From positions 1 to 54,618 of the forward strand of contig DYRD01000006.1 in assembly GCA_020718905.1 (NCBI GenBank): a stretch of 54,618 nt of DNA. The letters run 5' to 3'. Below the pieces are notes generated by a model, which saw only the letters and a list, made by a program, of their open reading frames with translations, did no database searches and was not told the origin of the DNA. Numbering within the stretch: position 1 is the stretch's first letter; every line of letters begins with the position of its first letter. A program made the position numbers and the translations under genes. Source of the DNA: Syntrophus aciditrophicus (lineage in GTDB: Bacteria > Desulfobacterota > Syntrophia > Syntrophales > UBA8958). Shown here one piece after another: positions 8,430 to 17,466 of the stretch.

Positions 8430-9268
8430 TGATCAAGACAATCCTGATTCCCACCGACGGTTCCGATTACGGGAACACGGCCATCGATTACGGCGTTTAT
8501 ATCGCCAAACGTCTGGAAGCAAGGCTGACGGGCCTGCACGTTATCGACATTCGCCTGATCCAGGGACCGGTGATCACCGATATTTTCGGTTCCATTGGCC
8601 TCCCCCCCTACCAGGAATTATACCCGCTCATAGAAAAAGGTCTCGCAGAGCGGCCCGACGTTATCCTGAAGACCTTCGCAGAGCGTTGCTCCCGGGGGGG
8701 GGTGCCGGCGGAAACGCGCAAGGCGGTCGGAATCATCAACGAGGCGATCATCGAGGAAGGGAAAAATCACGACTGGATCATTCTGGCCCAGCGAGGCGAA
8801 CATTTCCACATCGCCAAGGGCGGCATTCTCGGTTCCACCGCCGAGGCCGTTGTCCGTCACGCCGGGAAACCGGTCCTGGTCACCCCCCAATCCTATCAGG
8901 ATATCGAAAGCATCGGCCTGGCTTACGACGGCAGCCCGCCCGCCCAACATGCTCTCGAATTGGCCGTTTTTCTAGCCGACAAGATATCCTGGCCCCTGAC
9001 GATTCTCATGGTCACGAACGACCAGGACCGGGCCGCAAAATGGACAAAGAAAGCCGAGGCGTATCTCGAAGCCTTTCCAATCGACTGCGAAATGATCGTG
9101 ATGGAAGGCAAGGAGGACCGGGCGATTCTGCAATTCATCAGGGAAGGAGCCGTCGAGATCATGATCATGGGGGCATACGGGCGCAACCTCCTGCACGAGC
9201 TTTTCATCGGCAGCACCACCACCCAGATCATTCGCAAGAGTACTATCCCGGTACTGCTGACCCGCTGA
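8429..9268 (+). CDS. Tandem universal stress protein (two UspA domains)
   Basis: A 279-residue protein with two Usp domains. The first (1-150) starts KTILIPTDGSDYG and ends GSTAEAVVRHAGKPVLV. The second (160-279) starts IGLAYDGSPPAQHALELA and ends with the ATP-binding signature GAYGRN...GSTTTQIIRKSTIPVLL. Both keep the G-x2-G-x9-G-S/T nucleotide loop, so this is likely an ATP-binding type. Usp proteins act in the cytoplasm during stress or growth arrest. It overlaps the MORN gene by one base, implying a two-gene operon. An uninterrupted G8 run at about 8696 is preserved in frame here, which matters when judging whether frameshifts elsewhere are sequencing errors. Confidence 0.9.
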   Translation: MIKTILIPTDGSDYGNTAIDYGVYIAKRLEARLTGLHVIDIRLIQGPVITDIFGSIGLPPYQELYPLIEKGLAERPDVILKTFAERCSRGGVPAETRKAVGIINEAIIEEGKNHDWIILAQRGEHFHIAKGGILGSTAEAVVRHAGKPVLVTPQSYQDIESIGLAYDGSPPAQHALELAVFLADKISWPLTILMVTNDQDRAAKWTKKAEAYLEAFPIDCEMIVMEGKEDRAILQFIREGAVEIMIMGAYGRNLLHELFIGSTTTQIIRKSTIPVLLTR

Positions 9269-9292
9269 TTCCGGTCCCAAATCAAAGCGCTA

Positions 9293-9412
9293 CCTTCGTT
9301 GGCTTCGTCAGCGGCCCCTCGGCGTATTTACATATACGCCTGGGCAAGCCTCTTCCTTGCCGCGTCGCTGTCATCTTTTGCTTTGGACCCCGGAGAATCA
9401 GTACCCCTCTTC
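9293..9412 (+). repeat. Dispersed intergenic repeat, copy 1
   Basis: This stretch, beginning CGTTGGCTTCGTCAGCGGCC, matches (roughly 70 percent by eye) the minus strand of about 13505-13625. Conserved blocks in order are CGTTGG-TCGTCAGCGGC, CCTCG-CGTAT, CGCCTG, CTTCCT-GC-GC, ATCTxxTGCTTT and CCCCT-TTCTT. It contains a small inverted repeat (CGTATTTACATATACG). It lies between the convergent uspA-like gene and the surE gene, abutting the true 3-prime end of surE. Function unknown. Confidence 0.5.
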
Positions 9413-10186
9413 TTAGAAAAAGACCTCTTTATCAGCATGCACCTTGTCGCTAAGGTCCTTCAGCACTTCATGGCGGGTCAGGTCGTAATAGATGGGCGTG
9501 ATGGTTATGTAGCCCTGGCGCAGGGCGCAGGCGTCGGAATCGGGGGATTCGTCGTCGGCCAGATGAGTTTCCCCGGCCAACCATTAATAGATATTGTCCC
9601 GGGGGTCCACCCGCTTTTCAAAATTCTCCAGCAGCCGTGCCCGTCCTTGCTTGACAACGACAAGACCCTTCATTTCCGCCTCCGGCAGGGCGGGGATGTT
9701 TACGTTGATGGCGATATCCTGCCAGGAATTCCTGAGGATAAAGGCCGCCATTTTCCGGGCGAAACGGGCGGCGAAGGAGTAGTCCGCCTCCTTGTGGGAA
9801 TCGAGGGATATGGCCAGAGACGGCACTCCGAGGATAACCGCTTCCGTCACCGCGGACACCGTCCCCGAATAAAGCACGTTGATGCCCACATTGGCGCCGC
9901 GGTTTATACCGGAGACGACGAGATCGACAGGGGTTGCGGCTAATTCACGGATGCCGAGCTTGACGCAGTCCGCCGGCGTTCCCGCTACGGCATAACCCAG
10001 GATAGTACCGTTTTTCCGGGCCTCCCGGACCATTATGGGCCGAAAAATGGTTATGGCATGCCCGACGGCGCTCTGTTCTACTTCCGGGGCAACAATAATA
10101 CACTCGGCATCCCGGGAAAGCTCCTGATATAAAGAAGCCAGTCCTTTCGCGTAGATCCCGTCGTCATTGGTAAGAAGAAAACACAT
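9413..10186 (-). pseudogene. surE: 5'-nucleotidase SurE, interrupted by an in-frame TAA
   Basis: The start at 10186 (MCFLLTNDDGIYAKG) has AGGAGG seven bases upstream. The metal site (TNDDG), APEVEQSAVGHAIT and VSGINRGANVGINVLYSGTVSAVTEA are classic SurE. At 9584-9586 a TAA interrupts the frame right after VDPRDNIY. In the same frame the sequence then continues WLAGETHLADDESPDSDACA and a typical SurE C-terminus to a second TAA at 9413-9415. Family members usually have Tyr-Trp here, so the stop replaces an expected residue. SurE dephosphorylates nucleoside monophosphates and helps survive stationary phase. Truncation removes about 57 residues including the C-terminal arm, so reduced or lost function is likely. 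It lies downstream of dnaK, separated by a terminator. Confidence 0.85.
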
Positions 10187-10200
10187 GCGTTCCTCCTGAA

Positions 10201-10238
10201 TTAAAAACCCGGAAGTCAAATAACCAACTTCCGGGTTT
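10201..10238 (-). terminator. Rho-independent terminator of dnaK
   Basis: On the minus strand a perfect 12-base stem AAACCCGGAAGT / ACTTCCGGGTTT (arms 10227-10238 and 10205-10216) with a 10-base loop is followed by a T-run (10201-10207). It lies 35 bases after the dnaK stop and separates it from surE. Confidence 0.88.
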
Positions 10239-10272
10239 AGGGAAAGATTAATATGCCGGGAGGGGACCGGTA

Positions 10273-12210
10273 TTACTTCACCTCTTCGAAGTCGGCGTCG
10301 ACGACATCGTCGTCCTTTTTGCCTCCGGGCTGAGCGCCCGCTTGGGCACCCGCTCCGGCCCCAGCTCCCGCTCCGGCGCCCGGACCACCGGCCTGCTGCT
10401 CCCCTGCCGTCTTGGCGTACATCGCTTCGGCTAATTTGTGGGAGGCCGTCGTCAGCTCCTCCTGAGCCTTCTTAATGGCCTCAATGTCTTCGCCTTCGAT
10501 GGCCTTTTTGGTCCTCGCCATGGCGTCTTCGATCTTGGCCTTTTCCGCGGCGTCGATCTTGTCGCCGAATTCCTTGATATTCTTTTCCACGCCATAAACG
10601 AAGGCGTCGGCCTGATTTCTCGCCTCGACAAGATCGCGCTTCCGTTTGTCGTCTTCGGCGTGGGCATCGGCATCCTTGACGAGCTTCTGGATCTCTTCCT
10701 CCGACAAACCGCTTGAGGCGGTTATCTTGATGCTCTGCTCCTTGCCCGTACCCAGATCCTTTGCCGACACATGGACGATGCCATTGGCATCAATGTCAAA
10801 GGTCACCTCGACCTGGGGCAATCCCCGGGGCGCCGGGGGAATGCCGACGAGTTCAAATCTTCCCAGGGTACGGTTATCCGCCGCCATGGGACGCTCTCCC
10901 TGAAGAACATGGATACTTACGGCCGGCTGGTTATCCGCCGCCGTCGAAAAGATCTGGCTCTTCCGGGTGGGGATGGTCGTATTTTTCTCGATCAGCTTGG
11001 TCAGGACACCGCCCAGGGTCTCGATCCCCAAAGACAGGGGCGTCACATCGAGGAGGAGGACATCCTTGACATCGCCGGCCAGGACGCCGCCCTGAATGGC
11101 CGCACCGACGGCGACGACTTCATCGGGATTCACACCCTTGCTCGGCTCCTTGCCGAAAATTTCCTTCACTTTCTGCTGCACCCGCGGCATGCGGGTCATG
11201 CCGCCGACGAGGATGACTTCATATACCTCCTGAGAGGACATGTTCGCGTCCTTGAGGGCGGTACGACACGGCGCCTCCAGCTTCCCGATGAGATCCTCGA
11301 CGAGACCCTCAAGCTTCGCCCGGGTGAGTTTGATATTCATGTGTTTCGGACCCGAGGCGTCAGCAGTGACAAAGGGGAGATTGATGTCCGTTTCCATGGC
11401 CGTGGAAAGCTCGATCTTCGCCTTTTCCGCCGCTTCCTTGAGGCGCTGGAGGGCCATCCGGTCCGTCCGGATGTCAATACCCTGGTCTTTCTTGAACTCC
11501 GTCGCCAGAAAGTCAATCAAACGCTGGTCGAAGTCCTCCCCCCCCAGATGGGTGTCGCCGTTGGTTGATTTCACTTCAAATACGCCGTCGCCGATCTCAA
11601 GAATAGAGATATCGAAAGTTCCGCCGCCGAGGTCAAATACTGCAATCTTGCCTTCTTTTTTCTTGTCCAGACCGTAGGCCAGAGCTGCCGCCGTCGGTTC
11701 GTTGATGATTCTGCGGACATTCAGCCCGGCGATCCTGCCGGCATCCTTGGTCGCCTGGCGCTGGGAGTCGTTAAAATAGGCCGGGACGGTGATCACGGCA
11801 TCGGTGATCTTTTCGCCCAAATAATCTTCCGCCGTCTGCTTCATCTTGACGAGAATCATCGAGGATATTTCCGCAGGACTGTAATCCCTGCCCCGCACCG
11901 ATATCTGGCCGTCGCCGTTGGGCGCCTCGGTAATCCGGTAAGAACTAATGCCCTTGTCATACTGGACCTCTTTGGTGCTAAATTTTCTCCCGATCAGCCT
12001 TTTGACGGCATAAACGGTATTTTCCGAGTTCGTAATGGCCTGACGTTTGGCCACCTGCCCAACCAATCTTTCTCCGCCCTCCGTAAAGGCCACCACGGAC
12101 GGAGTCGTCCGGTTTCCTTCCTGGTTGGCGATTACAACCGGGTCACCGCCTTCCATTACCGCCACACAGGAATTAGTAGTTCCCAAATCAATCCCGATAA
12201 TCTTTCCCAT
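10273..12210 (-). CDS. dnaK: Molecular chaperone DnaK (Hsp70)
   Basis: A full-length 645-residue Hsp70. The ATPase domain shows [53 protein letters not shown] and [11 protein letters not shown]. The interdomain linker [13 protein letters not shown] is followed by the substrate-binding beta domain and helical lid. The tail is a Gly/Ala run ([15 protein letters not shown] region) ending in the usual DADFEEVK. It refolds and transports client proteins in the cytoplasm with DnaJ and GrpE. grpE lies immediately upstream (2-base gap), with GGAGGAGGAT as ribosome binding site inside the grpE stop region. No dnaJ follows; a dnaJ-type gene is 31 kb away at 43475. A strong terminator lies downstream. 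No CIRCE element was seen upstream of grpE. Confidence 0.98.
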   Translation of the reverse strand: MGKIIGIDLGTTNSCVAVMEGGDPVVIANQEGNRTTPSVVAFTEGGERLVGQVAKRQAITNSENTVYAVKRLIGRKFSTKEVQYDKGISSYRITEAPNGDGQISVRGRDYSPAEISSMILVKMKQTAEDYLGEKITDAVITVPAYFNDSQRQATKDAGRIAGLNVRRIINEPTAAALAYGLDKKKEGKIAVFDLGGGTFDISILEIGDGVFEVKSTNGDTHLGGEDFDQRLIDFLATEFKKDQGIDIRTDRMALQRLKEAAEKAKIELSTAMETDINLPFVTADASGPKHMNIKLTRAKLEGLVEDLIGKLEAPCRTALKDANMSSQEVYEVILVGGMTRMPRVQQKVKEIFGKEPSKGVNPDEVVAVGAAIQGGVLAGDVKDVLLLDVTPLSLGIETLGGVLTKLIEKNTTIPTRKSQIFSTAADNQPAVSIHVLQGERPMAADNRTLGRFELVGIPPAPRGLPQVEVTFDIDANGIVHVSAKDLGTGKEQSIKITASSGLSEEEIQKLVKDADAHAEDDKRKRDLVEARNQADAFVYGVEKNIKEFGDKIDAAEKAKIEDAMARTKKAIEGEDIEAIKKAQEELTTASHKLAEAMYAKTAGEQQAGGPGAGAGAGAGAGAQAGAQPGGKKDDDVVDADFEEVK

Positions 12211-12212
12211 GG

Positions 12213-12803
12213 TTATCCTCCTCCTTTATTATCGTAATCAGGCCGCTTGCATACCGAAACCTTGGACGGCCTAAGCAGCCTGCCGTTCAAGAGATAGCCC
12301 TTCTCCAATTCATCCACGATCTGATTGGTCTCATGATCCGTGCTGGAAACCTGCATCAGGGCCTCATGATAGTTGGGATCAAAGGCCTTGTTTGCACAGT
12401 CGATGGCCTCCACGCCGTGTTTCTCCAGAGAACAGATCAGTTGCGCCTGCAGCATGGCCAATCCCTCCTTAAAGGCCTCAAAATCACATGAGGTCTCCGC
12501 ATGCTTCAGGGCCCGGCTAATATTATCTACCAAAGGAAGCAAGTCCCTGATAAGTTTCTCATTGCCGTATTTGATGGCCTCTGCCTTTTCTTTTACGGCC
12601 CGTTTCTTATAGTTGTCGAGGTCGGCTACGGCGCGCAGATACCGGCCATAATTTTCCGCTGCTTCCTTGACCTTCTCCTGAAGTTTCAGGTCCGAATCAT
12701 CATGAACTTCCCCGGTCTGCGAGTCCTCGGTCCCCAACCGGTCATTGGCTTCCGCCTCTGCACCGATGCTGTCCTTTGTATCCTTCTTCGTCTTCTTTAC
12801 CAT
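12213..12803 (-). CDS. grpE: Nucleotide exchange factor GrpE
   Basis: 196 residues. An acidic, disordered N-terminus (about 1-45) is followed by the long dimerising helix ([29 protein letters not shown]) and the four-helix and beta-wing region with the family motif. The latter is seen as [13 protein letters not shown] and ending [17 protein letters not shown]. GrpE releases ADP from DnaK. It lies directly upstream of dnaK, as is usual. About 30 bases separate it from gmhA upstream, so it could be read from the gmhA promoter as well. No HrcA repressor gene is adjacent. Confidence 0.96.
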   Translation of the reverse strand: MVKKTKKDTKDSIGAEAEANDRLGTEDSQTGEVHDDSDLKLQEKVKEAAENYGRYLRAVADLDNYKKRAVKEKAEAIKYGNEKLIRDLLPLVDNISRALKHAETSCDFEAFKEGLAMLQAQLICSLEKHGVEAIDCANKAFDPNYHEALMQVSSTDHETNQIVDELEKGYLLNGRLLRPSKVSVCKRPDYDNKGGG

Positions 12804-12833
12804 AAATGATCCAAAACTATTCCGTTCCTGTCG

Positions 12834-13418
12834 TTATTTAATATCCGGTCTCTGAAAGAGCTTGAGATCGATCATCTGACAGAGAACATGCCCCAGGGTA
12901 ATGTGCACTTCCTGAATCCGGGCGGTGCTGTCGGATGCCACATTAAGTGCATAATCGGCGATGCCCGCAATATCGCCGCCATCTTTTCCCGTCAGGGCCA
13001 GGGTGACCAATCCCATCCTCTTTGCCTGTTCCAGCCCTTTGAAGACATTCTGTGATCTCCCGCTGGTGCTTATACCCCAGGCAATATCTCCCGCATGTCC
13101 GAGGGCACGAATCTGCTTGCTGAATATCTCAGAGAAATCATAATCATTGCCGATGCTCGTTATTGTAGAAGTATCCGTGCTTAAAGAAATAGCCGGCAGG
13201 GGCGGCCTCTCGATCATAAACCGGTTGACGAATTCCGCCGCGAGATGCTGGGCATCGGCGGCGCTGCCGCCGTTCCCGAAGATCAGGACCTTGTTGCCCG
13301 CCTTTAAAGCCGCAGTCATGACATTGACAACCCTGACGATCACCGGGAGATTGTCGTTTACAAAGTTTTCCTTGAGATGACTGCTCTCTTTAAAAATCTT
13401 TACGATGAGATCTTCCAT
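12834..13418 (-). CDS. gmhA: Phosphoheptose isomerase GmhA (SIS domain)
   Basis: A 194-residue SIS-domain protein with the features of sedoheptulose 7-phosphate isomerase: LIFGNGGSAADAQHLAAEFVNRF (phosphate loop and catalytic Glu), PAISLSTDTSTITSIGNDYDF, and WGISTSGRSQNV. A C-terminal helix with QEVHITLGHVLCQMID contains the conserved Glu and His. It makes D-glycero-D-manno-heptose 7-phosphate for lipopolysaccharide inner core, in line with a Gram-negative envelope. It lies 30 bases upstream of grpE on the same strand. The rest of the ADP-heptose pathway is not in the window. Confidence 0.92.
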   Translation of the reverse strand: MEDLIVKIFKESSHLKENFVNDNLPVIVRVVNVMTAALKAGNKVLIFGNGGSAADAQHLAAEFVNRFMIERPPLPAISLSTDTSTITSIGNDYDFSEIFSKQIRALGHAGDIAWGISTSGRSQNVFKGLEQAKRMGLVTLALTGKDGGDIAGIADYALNVASDSTARIQEVHITLGHVLCQMIDLKLFQRPDIK

Positions 13419-13504
13419 TTTTCCCCCTCAAAACGGCGCTAATATATTTATCCCCCCTTCCGGTGTCAAGGTCAGGAGGAGAATAAAATGGCGGGCGGTC
13501 AGGG

Positions 13505-13625
13505 TTTGTCCCGAAGAAAAAAGGGGAATCTCTGCTGCGGATTCTAAAGCAGATGCTATCCAGGCAGCGAGGAAGAAACGACGCAGGCGTGGCTTGCATA
13601 CGTCGAGGAGCCGCTGACGATGCCA
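13505..13625 (-). repeat. Dispersed intergenic repeat, copy 2
   Basis: Minus-strand sequence beginning CGTTGGCATCGTCAGCGGCT, homologous over about 120 bases to 9293-9412 (conserved blocks listed there). It lies in the 238-base gap between the nrdD-like gene and gmhA. No gene is seen in this gap on either strand; short frames running through it are not conserved between the two copies. Confidence 0.5.
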
Positions 13626-13656
13626 ACGCAGATAGTGCTTGCATTTAAAATTCGCA

Positions 13657-15708
13657 TTAGGCGAAGTGTTCCTGGCGGAAACGATCCTGCAGTTCGGCAA
13701 GCTTGCCTTTATTCCAGTCCAACACGCGACTGTAATACTGGGTGATTTTGGCAATACCATCCACATTTACCGATGCACAGTGACCACATAGCGCCTTGAG
13801 CCCGCGGGTGGTCTTGCCGCAATCGAGACAGGTAGTAAAATCGGGAGAAAAGATGAGTTGGCGGCAGGTCGTTTCCCTATAGGCCCAGATAACGAATGCG
13901 GCCAACTCATCGGCAGGAGGCTTATATTCCCCTATCCATAACTGACTGGCAGCCCCGGTCTTAATCAGGGGGTGAAACCGGCCCTCCCTGCTGATCAGGT
14001 CCTGCGGTTTTAAAGGCGCATAAACAGGAATATGAGTTGAATTAGTGTAATAAAGACGTCCGTTGACGATACTTCCCCGTACATGGCGACCCGCCTGGGG
14101 GGGAAAATAGCGAAGATCGAGACGGGCAAAGCGGTGGGATGTCGTTTCGGCGTGGGGCTGATCCAGAACCATGCTGATGCCATGGCGGGCGCTGAGGTCC
14201 GCTGCCTGTTTCTCCATAAATTCTATTATCTTAAGCCCAAAATCAAATGATTCTGAAGATGCCTGCAGGGGCTTTCCCATGTGGATCTGTACCAGCTCAT
14301 TCAACCCCACCATCCCCAGCAGGTAAGATACACGATCCATGCGCAGGTAGGGCAATCCATCCAGATTCATCGCCAATGCCGACAGAGGCCCCTGGTCTCC
14401 ATAAGAAAGCAGTCTCTCCAGAAATGCCCTTTTCTTGTCATGGGCACCGGCTGCCAGGGCCATGATATCCGCGAGGCTTTTAAATAACCGCTCGGTATCC
14501 CCTTCGGCCCGGTATCCGAGACGGGGCAGATTGAGGCTGATGCTCTGGAGAGCGGCATAGCGCCCTTGCCATGGCATTTCCCTTTCATCAGGATCAAAGG
14601 GGATACCGAAGGCACAGAGGGCATCCTCTTCGCTCTTCCTATCCAGGACGAAACAGGGATTGCCCATAGCGGCAGCGGCCTCACAAACATGGCGGAGGAA
14701 GTTCTCGTGACCGGGAGTTTCAAAAAAGCGCGGCGTAAGGTGCACAATAGGCCTGGGAAAGATAAAGGGTTTGCCCGTACCGTCTCCCTTTTTAAAGACA
14801 TCGAAGAGGGCCCAGGCGAAGCGCTGCGCTTCCCCCTCATACTCCCCGCAGGTACGGCCGGTGAGTTTTCCCGCCGGACCGGTCATTGGCAGCCCCCGCA
14901 GCGGCTGGGGGACCTCCCAGAAGACGTGAATATCGGTAAACATGGCCTGCCCGCCCCGGGCCGCCGTTAATTGAGAAAACTCATAGACGAGCATCTGGGC
15001 CAATTGTCGTACTTCCCGGTCTGACATGCCCTCAAGGTAAGGGGCAAAAGACAGGTTCACAAAATTCCAACTGATGATCCCGGCAAAATATCCCTGGAGG
15101 ATGGCGCCGAAACGAACCATGTGGGCCAGCAGCACCTCCGCATGTTTGGCCGGCTTGGCAACGGTCAGGGAGCGGGGAAGATTCAGGCCGTATCTTTTCA
15201 GATACTCCAGGGATTGACAGATGGCCAAAGGTCGATCGATGTACCCCAGTCCATGGATATGGAAATCCCCCAGGATATGGGCGTCGCTTATTTCCTGGGA
15301 AAAGATGCTGTGGAGGGCATACTCCCGCTTGATCCCCTGGGCCAGCACCAGATTTGTCCCTTCGGGGCCATGGGGAACGTTGGCGTCTTCTTTATTCTGG
15401 TGGAGAATGAGGCGATCGACATCATACAGGGAAAAACCGAGGCGGGCATGCATACGCCTGGCCTTCTCCAAACCCCGCTCCACAAGCTTTGCATCTACCA
15501 GTTCCCGGACCAGGGATGTTGTCAGCACGGAAATCCCGGAAGCAAACAGGCCTTTTTCCACATCCTTGCTGATCGCCGCCGCCGTTTCGAGGTCGATACC
15601 CGTTTCACGGATCAGCGTATCCACAATCCGCTGCCGGTTCCACTGCACAACCTCCTCCCCGGAGGTCCGGACAAACAGTGTGATATCCGTTGTTTCCAGT
15701 GGGATCAT
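13657..15708 (-). CDS. nrdD: Anaerobic (class III) ribonucleotide reductase-like protein, atypical active site
   Basis: 683 residues. An N-terminal ATP-cone (VVQWNRQRIVDTLIRETG to about residue 95) is followed by the NrdD ten-stranded barrel (HIHGLGYIDRPLAICQSL, GGQAMFTDIHVFW, SISLNLPRLGY, GMVGLNELVQ). Near the end is a zinc site, CLDCGKTTRGLKALCGHC. Class III enzymes reduce NTPs using a glycyl radical in a C-terminal R-V-x-G-Y loop. Here the aligned loop is KITQYYSRVLDWNKGK, with Gln (codon CAG) where Gly is expected. The CCRL-type Cys motif is also not obvious (ALCAFGIPFD). No NrdG activase gene is in the window. The frame is intact and well conserved, so this may be a divergent paralogue rather than a normal reductase. 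Confidence 0.8.
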   Translation of the reverse strand: MIPLETTDITLFVRTSGEEVVQWNRQRIVDTLIRETGIDLETAAAISKDVEKGLFASGISVLTTSLVRELVDAKLVERGLEKARRMHARLGFSLYDVDRLILHQNKEDANVPHGPEGTNLVLAQGIKREYALHSIFSQEISDAHILGDFHIHGLGYIDRPLAICQSLEYLKRYGLNLPRSLTVAKPAKHAEVLLAHMVRFGAILQGYFAGIISWNFVNLSFAPYLEGMSDREVRQLAQMLVYEFSQLTAARGGQAMFTDIHVFWEVPQPLRGLPMTGPAGKLTGRTCGEYEGEAQRFAWALFDVFKKGDGTGKPFIFPRPIVHLTPRFFETPGHENFLRHVCEAAAAMGNPCFVLDRKSEEDALCAFGIPFDPDEREMPWQGRYAALQSISLNLPRLGYRAEGDTERLFKSLADIMALAAGAHDKKRAFLERLLSYGDQGPLSALAMNLDGLPYLRMDRVSYLLGMVGLNELVQIHMGKPLQASSESFDFGLKIIEFMEKQAADLSARHGISMVLDQPHAETTSHRFARLDLRYFPPQAGRHVRGSIVNGRLYYTNSTHIPVYAPLKPQDLISREGRFHPLIKTGAASQLWIGEYKPPADELAAFVIWAYRETTCRQLIFSPDFTTCLDCGKTTRGLKALCGHCASVNVDGIAKITQYYSRVLDWNKGKLAELQDRFRQEHFA

Positions 15709-15786
15709 CCTTAATAACCTTTCCTCTGAAAATGCATATGCATATCTCCCTTTATCACCCTTTTGTCAAAGGGAGAATGGTGCCGG

Positions 15787-17202
15787 TTAAATATTCGTTC
15801 TCGATGTCGTCCGAGGATTATCAAGAACACTTTCCGCCGCCATGGTAACCTCGGCATCATGGTCATGGGTCATCGTAAAGACCCGGAAATGAACTATCCG
15901 GGCCGGAATAAATCGATAGATTTCCCGCAGGGGTTCCTGGGAGGTACGGCCCACAGCGGGATTAAAGATATTGACCTGCTTCTCCGTCTGCGCCATGGGA
16001 TTGATCGGCCGCGGGTCCTGGGTCGCCAGGTCAACCCGGAGGGCCAGACTCTTGAGGGATCTTGGCAGACAGCTTCTGATCTGCCTTTCGTAATCCCCGG
16101 CCTCGGAAAAACGGGTGCCCTTCTGAACCCCTTCAAGGGATATCTCCGTGGAAAAAGACATCTTCCACTTCACCTGCCGGCTGTACAGCCGCTGCCACTC
16201 CTTGCCGAGCCTTTTCCTGACCGGATCTTCAGTATGCGGCCATTGCCGGACTTCATCGAACAACCGCCATTCATCCAATTGGCCATAGGCATCCAGGTCC
16301 TCCAGGGGATTCCGTGGGAAAATGATATCCATCGTATCCCGGAAGATCTCCTGGAGATGGAGGTCCAGGGCCCGGGTGGTCCGATGGAAATAGACATTGG
16401 CATAAAGAGTCAGGCGGGCATTCAGGAAGCGGCGCAAAGCGGAAATTCCCGCCTCATGGAGGGTCAGGCAGGCATCGGTAAAAAATGAATAATACCGTAT
16501 TCTCGCAATGTCAACCATATCGAGGGATATCCCCGACATTAAAGCGTCCCGCTGCACATAGTCGAGATTGTCCACCGTGTAGATCCCGGAAAATAGTTGC
16601 CGGAGCAAGGGAAGCCACGGGGGGACCCCTTCCGCAGTATCTCCAGGCATCTTGATGAGATAGGCCACCTGGAGGGGGTCCAACAGCTCACCCTCCGTAA
16701 ACGGTCCCGAGGGGCTTCTCTTGATTTTCCTGATGATTCTGCCCAGCTTGCCGACAATGATCTGCCGCCCCAAATCCTCGTGGGTGGTTCCGTATTGATC
16801 CAGAAAATGATCGTCGAAAAAATGCCCATAGGGGCCATGGCCGACATCATGGAGCAGCCCGGCGACGCGCAGCAACTCCTCAATATATCTTGCCGAGGGA
16901 ACATCACCGCAAATTTCGCGCAGACTGGGATAAAGGGATTGGGCAAACTCTCCGGCGACATGCATGGTCCCCAGGGAATGCTGAAACCGGGTATGCTCCG
17001 CCGCCGGATAGACCCAGCGGGCGCTCTGCAACTGGTATATCCGCCGCAACCGCTGCAGCCAGGGTGAATCGATAAGATCCTTCTCCGTTTTTTCCGTCGT
17101 ATCGCCCCCGTCGGGGACGGTAAAACAGGCATACTGATGGATCGGATCGGCAATCAGCGCCTTGCCCTTGTAAATACGGGGATATGTGGTCTCGTAGCCC
17201 AT
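15787..17202 (-). CDS. HD-domain phosphohydrolase (dGTPase/SAMHD-like)
   Basis: 471 residues from MGYETTYPRIYKGK. I use the second Met at 17202 because the first 12 codons of the longer frame are AT-rich upstream DNA. The HD superfamily core is clear: QLQSARWVYPAAEHTRFQHS (first His), VAGLLHDVGHGPYGHFF (HD pair), and YTVDNLDYVQRDALMSG (later Asp). This arrangement is that of SAMHD1/YdhJ-type metal-dependent dNTP or nucleotide phosphohydrolases. The long C-terminal part is less conserved and the substrate is unknown. It is transcribed divergently from the SPFH/ParA region and is followed by the nrdD-like gene; the pairing with a nucleotide reductase homologue may be meaningful. Confidence 0.85.
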   Translation of the reverse strand: MGYETTYPRIYKGKALIADPIHQYACFTVPDGGDTTEKTEKDLIDSPWLQRLRRIYQLQSARWVYPAAEHTRFQHSLGTMHVAGEFAQSLYPSLREICGDVPSARYIEELLRVAGLLHDVGHGPYGHFFDDHFLDQYGTTHEDLGRQIIVGKLGRIIRKIKRSPSGPFTEGELLDPLQVAYLIKMPGDTAEGVPPWLPLLRQLFSGIYTVDNLDYVQRDALMSGISLDMVDIARIRYYSFFTDACLTLHEAGISALRRFLNARLTLYANVYFHRTTRALDLHLQEIFRDTMDIIFPRNPLEDLDAYGQLDEWRLFDEVRQWPHTEDPVRKRLGKEWQRLYSRQVKWKMSFSTEISLEGVQKGTRFSEAGDYERQIRSCLPRSLKSLALRVDLATQDPRPINPMAQTEKQVNIFNPAVGRTSQEPLREIYRFIPARIVHFRVFTMTHDHDAEVTMAAESVLDNPRTTSRTNI

Positions 17203-17259
17203 AACGTAGCTTCTATAATATTTGAGTAGAAATATCAACTTAAAAGGACCGCTTTGTCC

Positions 17260-17288
17260 TTGACATGACCCGGTCCTTTCTCTATAAA
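17260..17288 (+). promoter_or_regulatory. Sigma-70 type promoter
   Basis: TTGACA (17260-17265) and TATAAA (17283-17288) are separated by exactly 17 bases, 36 bases upstream of the ATG at 17324. This matches the consensus in 11 of 12 positions. It would drive the remnant genes and probably the ParA gene behind them. Confidence 0.75.
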
Positions 17289-17323
17289 ATTCGCGAAATC
17301 ATTAAACGCGCGGGATAGAGGTC

Positions 17324-17466
17324 ATGGGCGCGGGCAACGTCGTCTTTCCGGAAGTGATCGAGTGGTTTGATGAATCGGGCAAACAAATGGTGCAGCGGAT
17401 TCCCCAAGAGGGCTCCGGAGAAATCAAAAGGGGGGCGCAACCGACCGTCCGGGAAAGCCAGGCGGC
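17324..17466 (+). pseudogene. 5' remnant of an SPFH/band-7 protein gene
   Basis: The first 48 or so codons match the N-terminus of bacterial SPFH-domain proteins (annotated virion core protein-like): EVIEWFDESGKQMVQRIPQ, then GSGEIKRGAQPTVRESQAA. A full protein would continue with a beta-rich SPFH domain of about 250 more residues. Here the similarity ends at codon 48, and the frame runs on meaninglessly to 17575. The gene keeps a good promoter and a GAGG ribosome binding site. The next recognisable coding sequence is in another frame, so this is the left side of a deletion scar. It is unlikely to yield a working protein. Confidence 0.6.

Noticed and set aside
10771..11568. Plus-strand open frame opposite dnaK
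   Set aside because: Shadow of the highly conserved dnaK gene; no ribosome binding site or domain.
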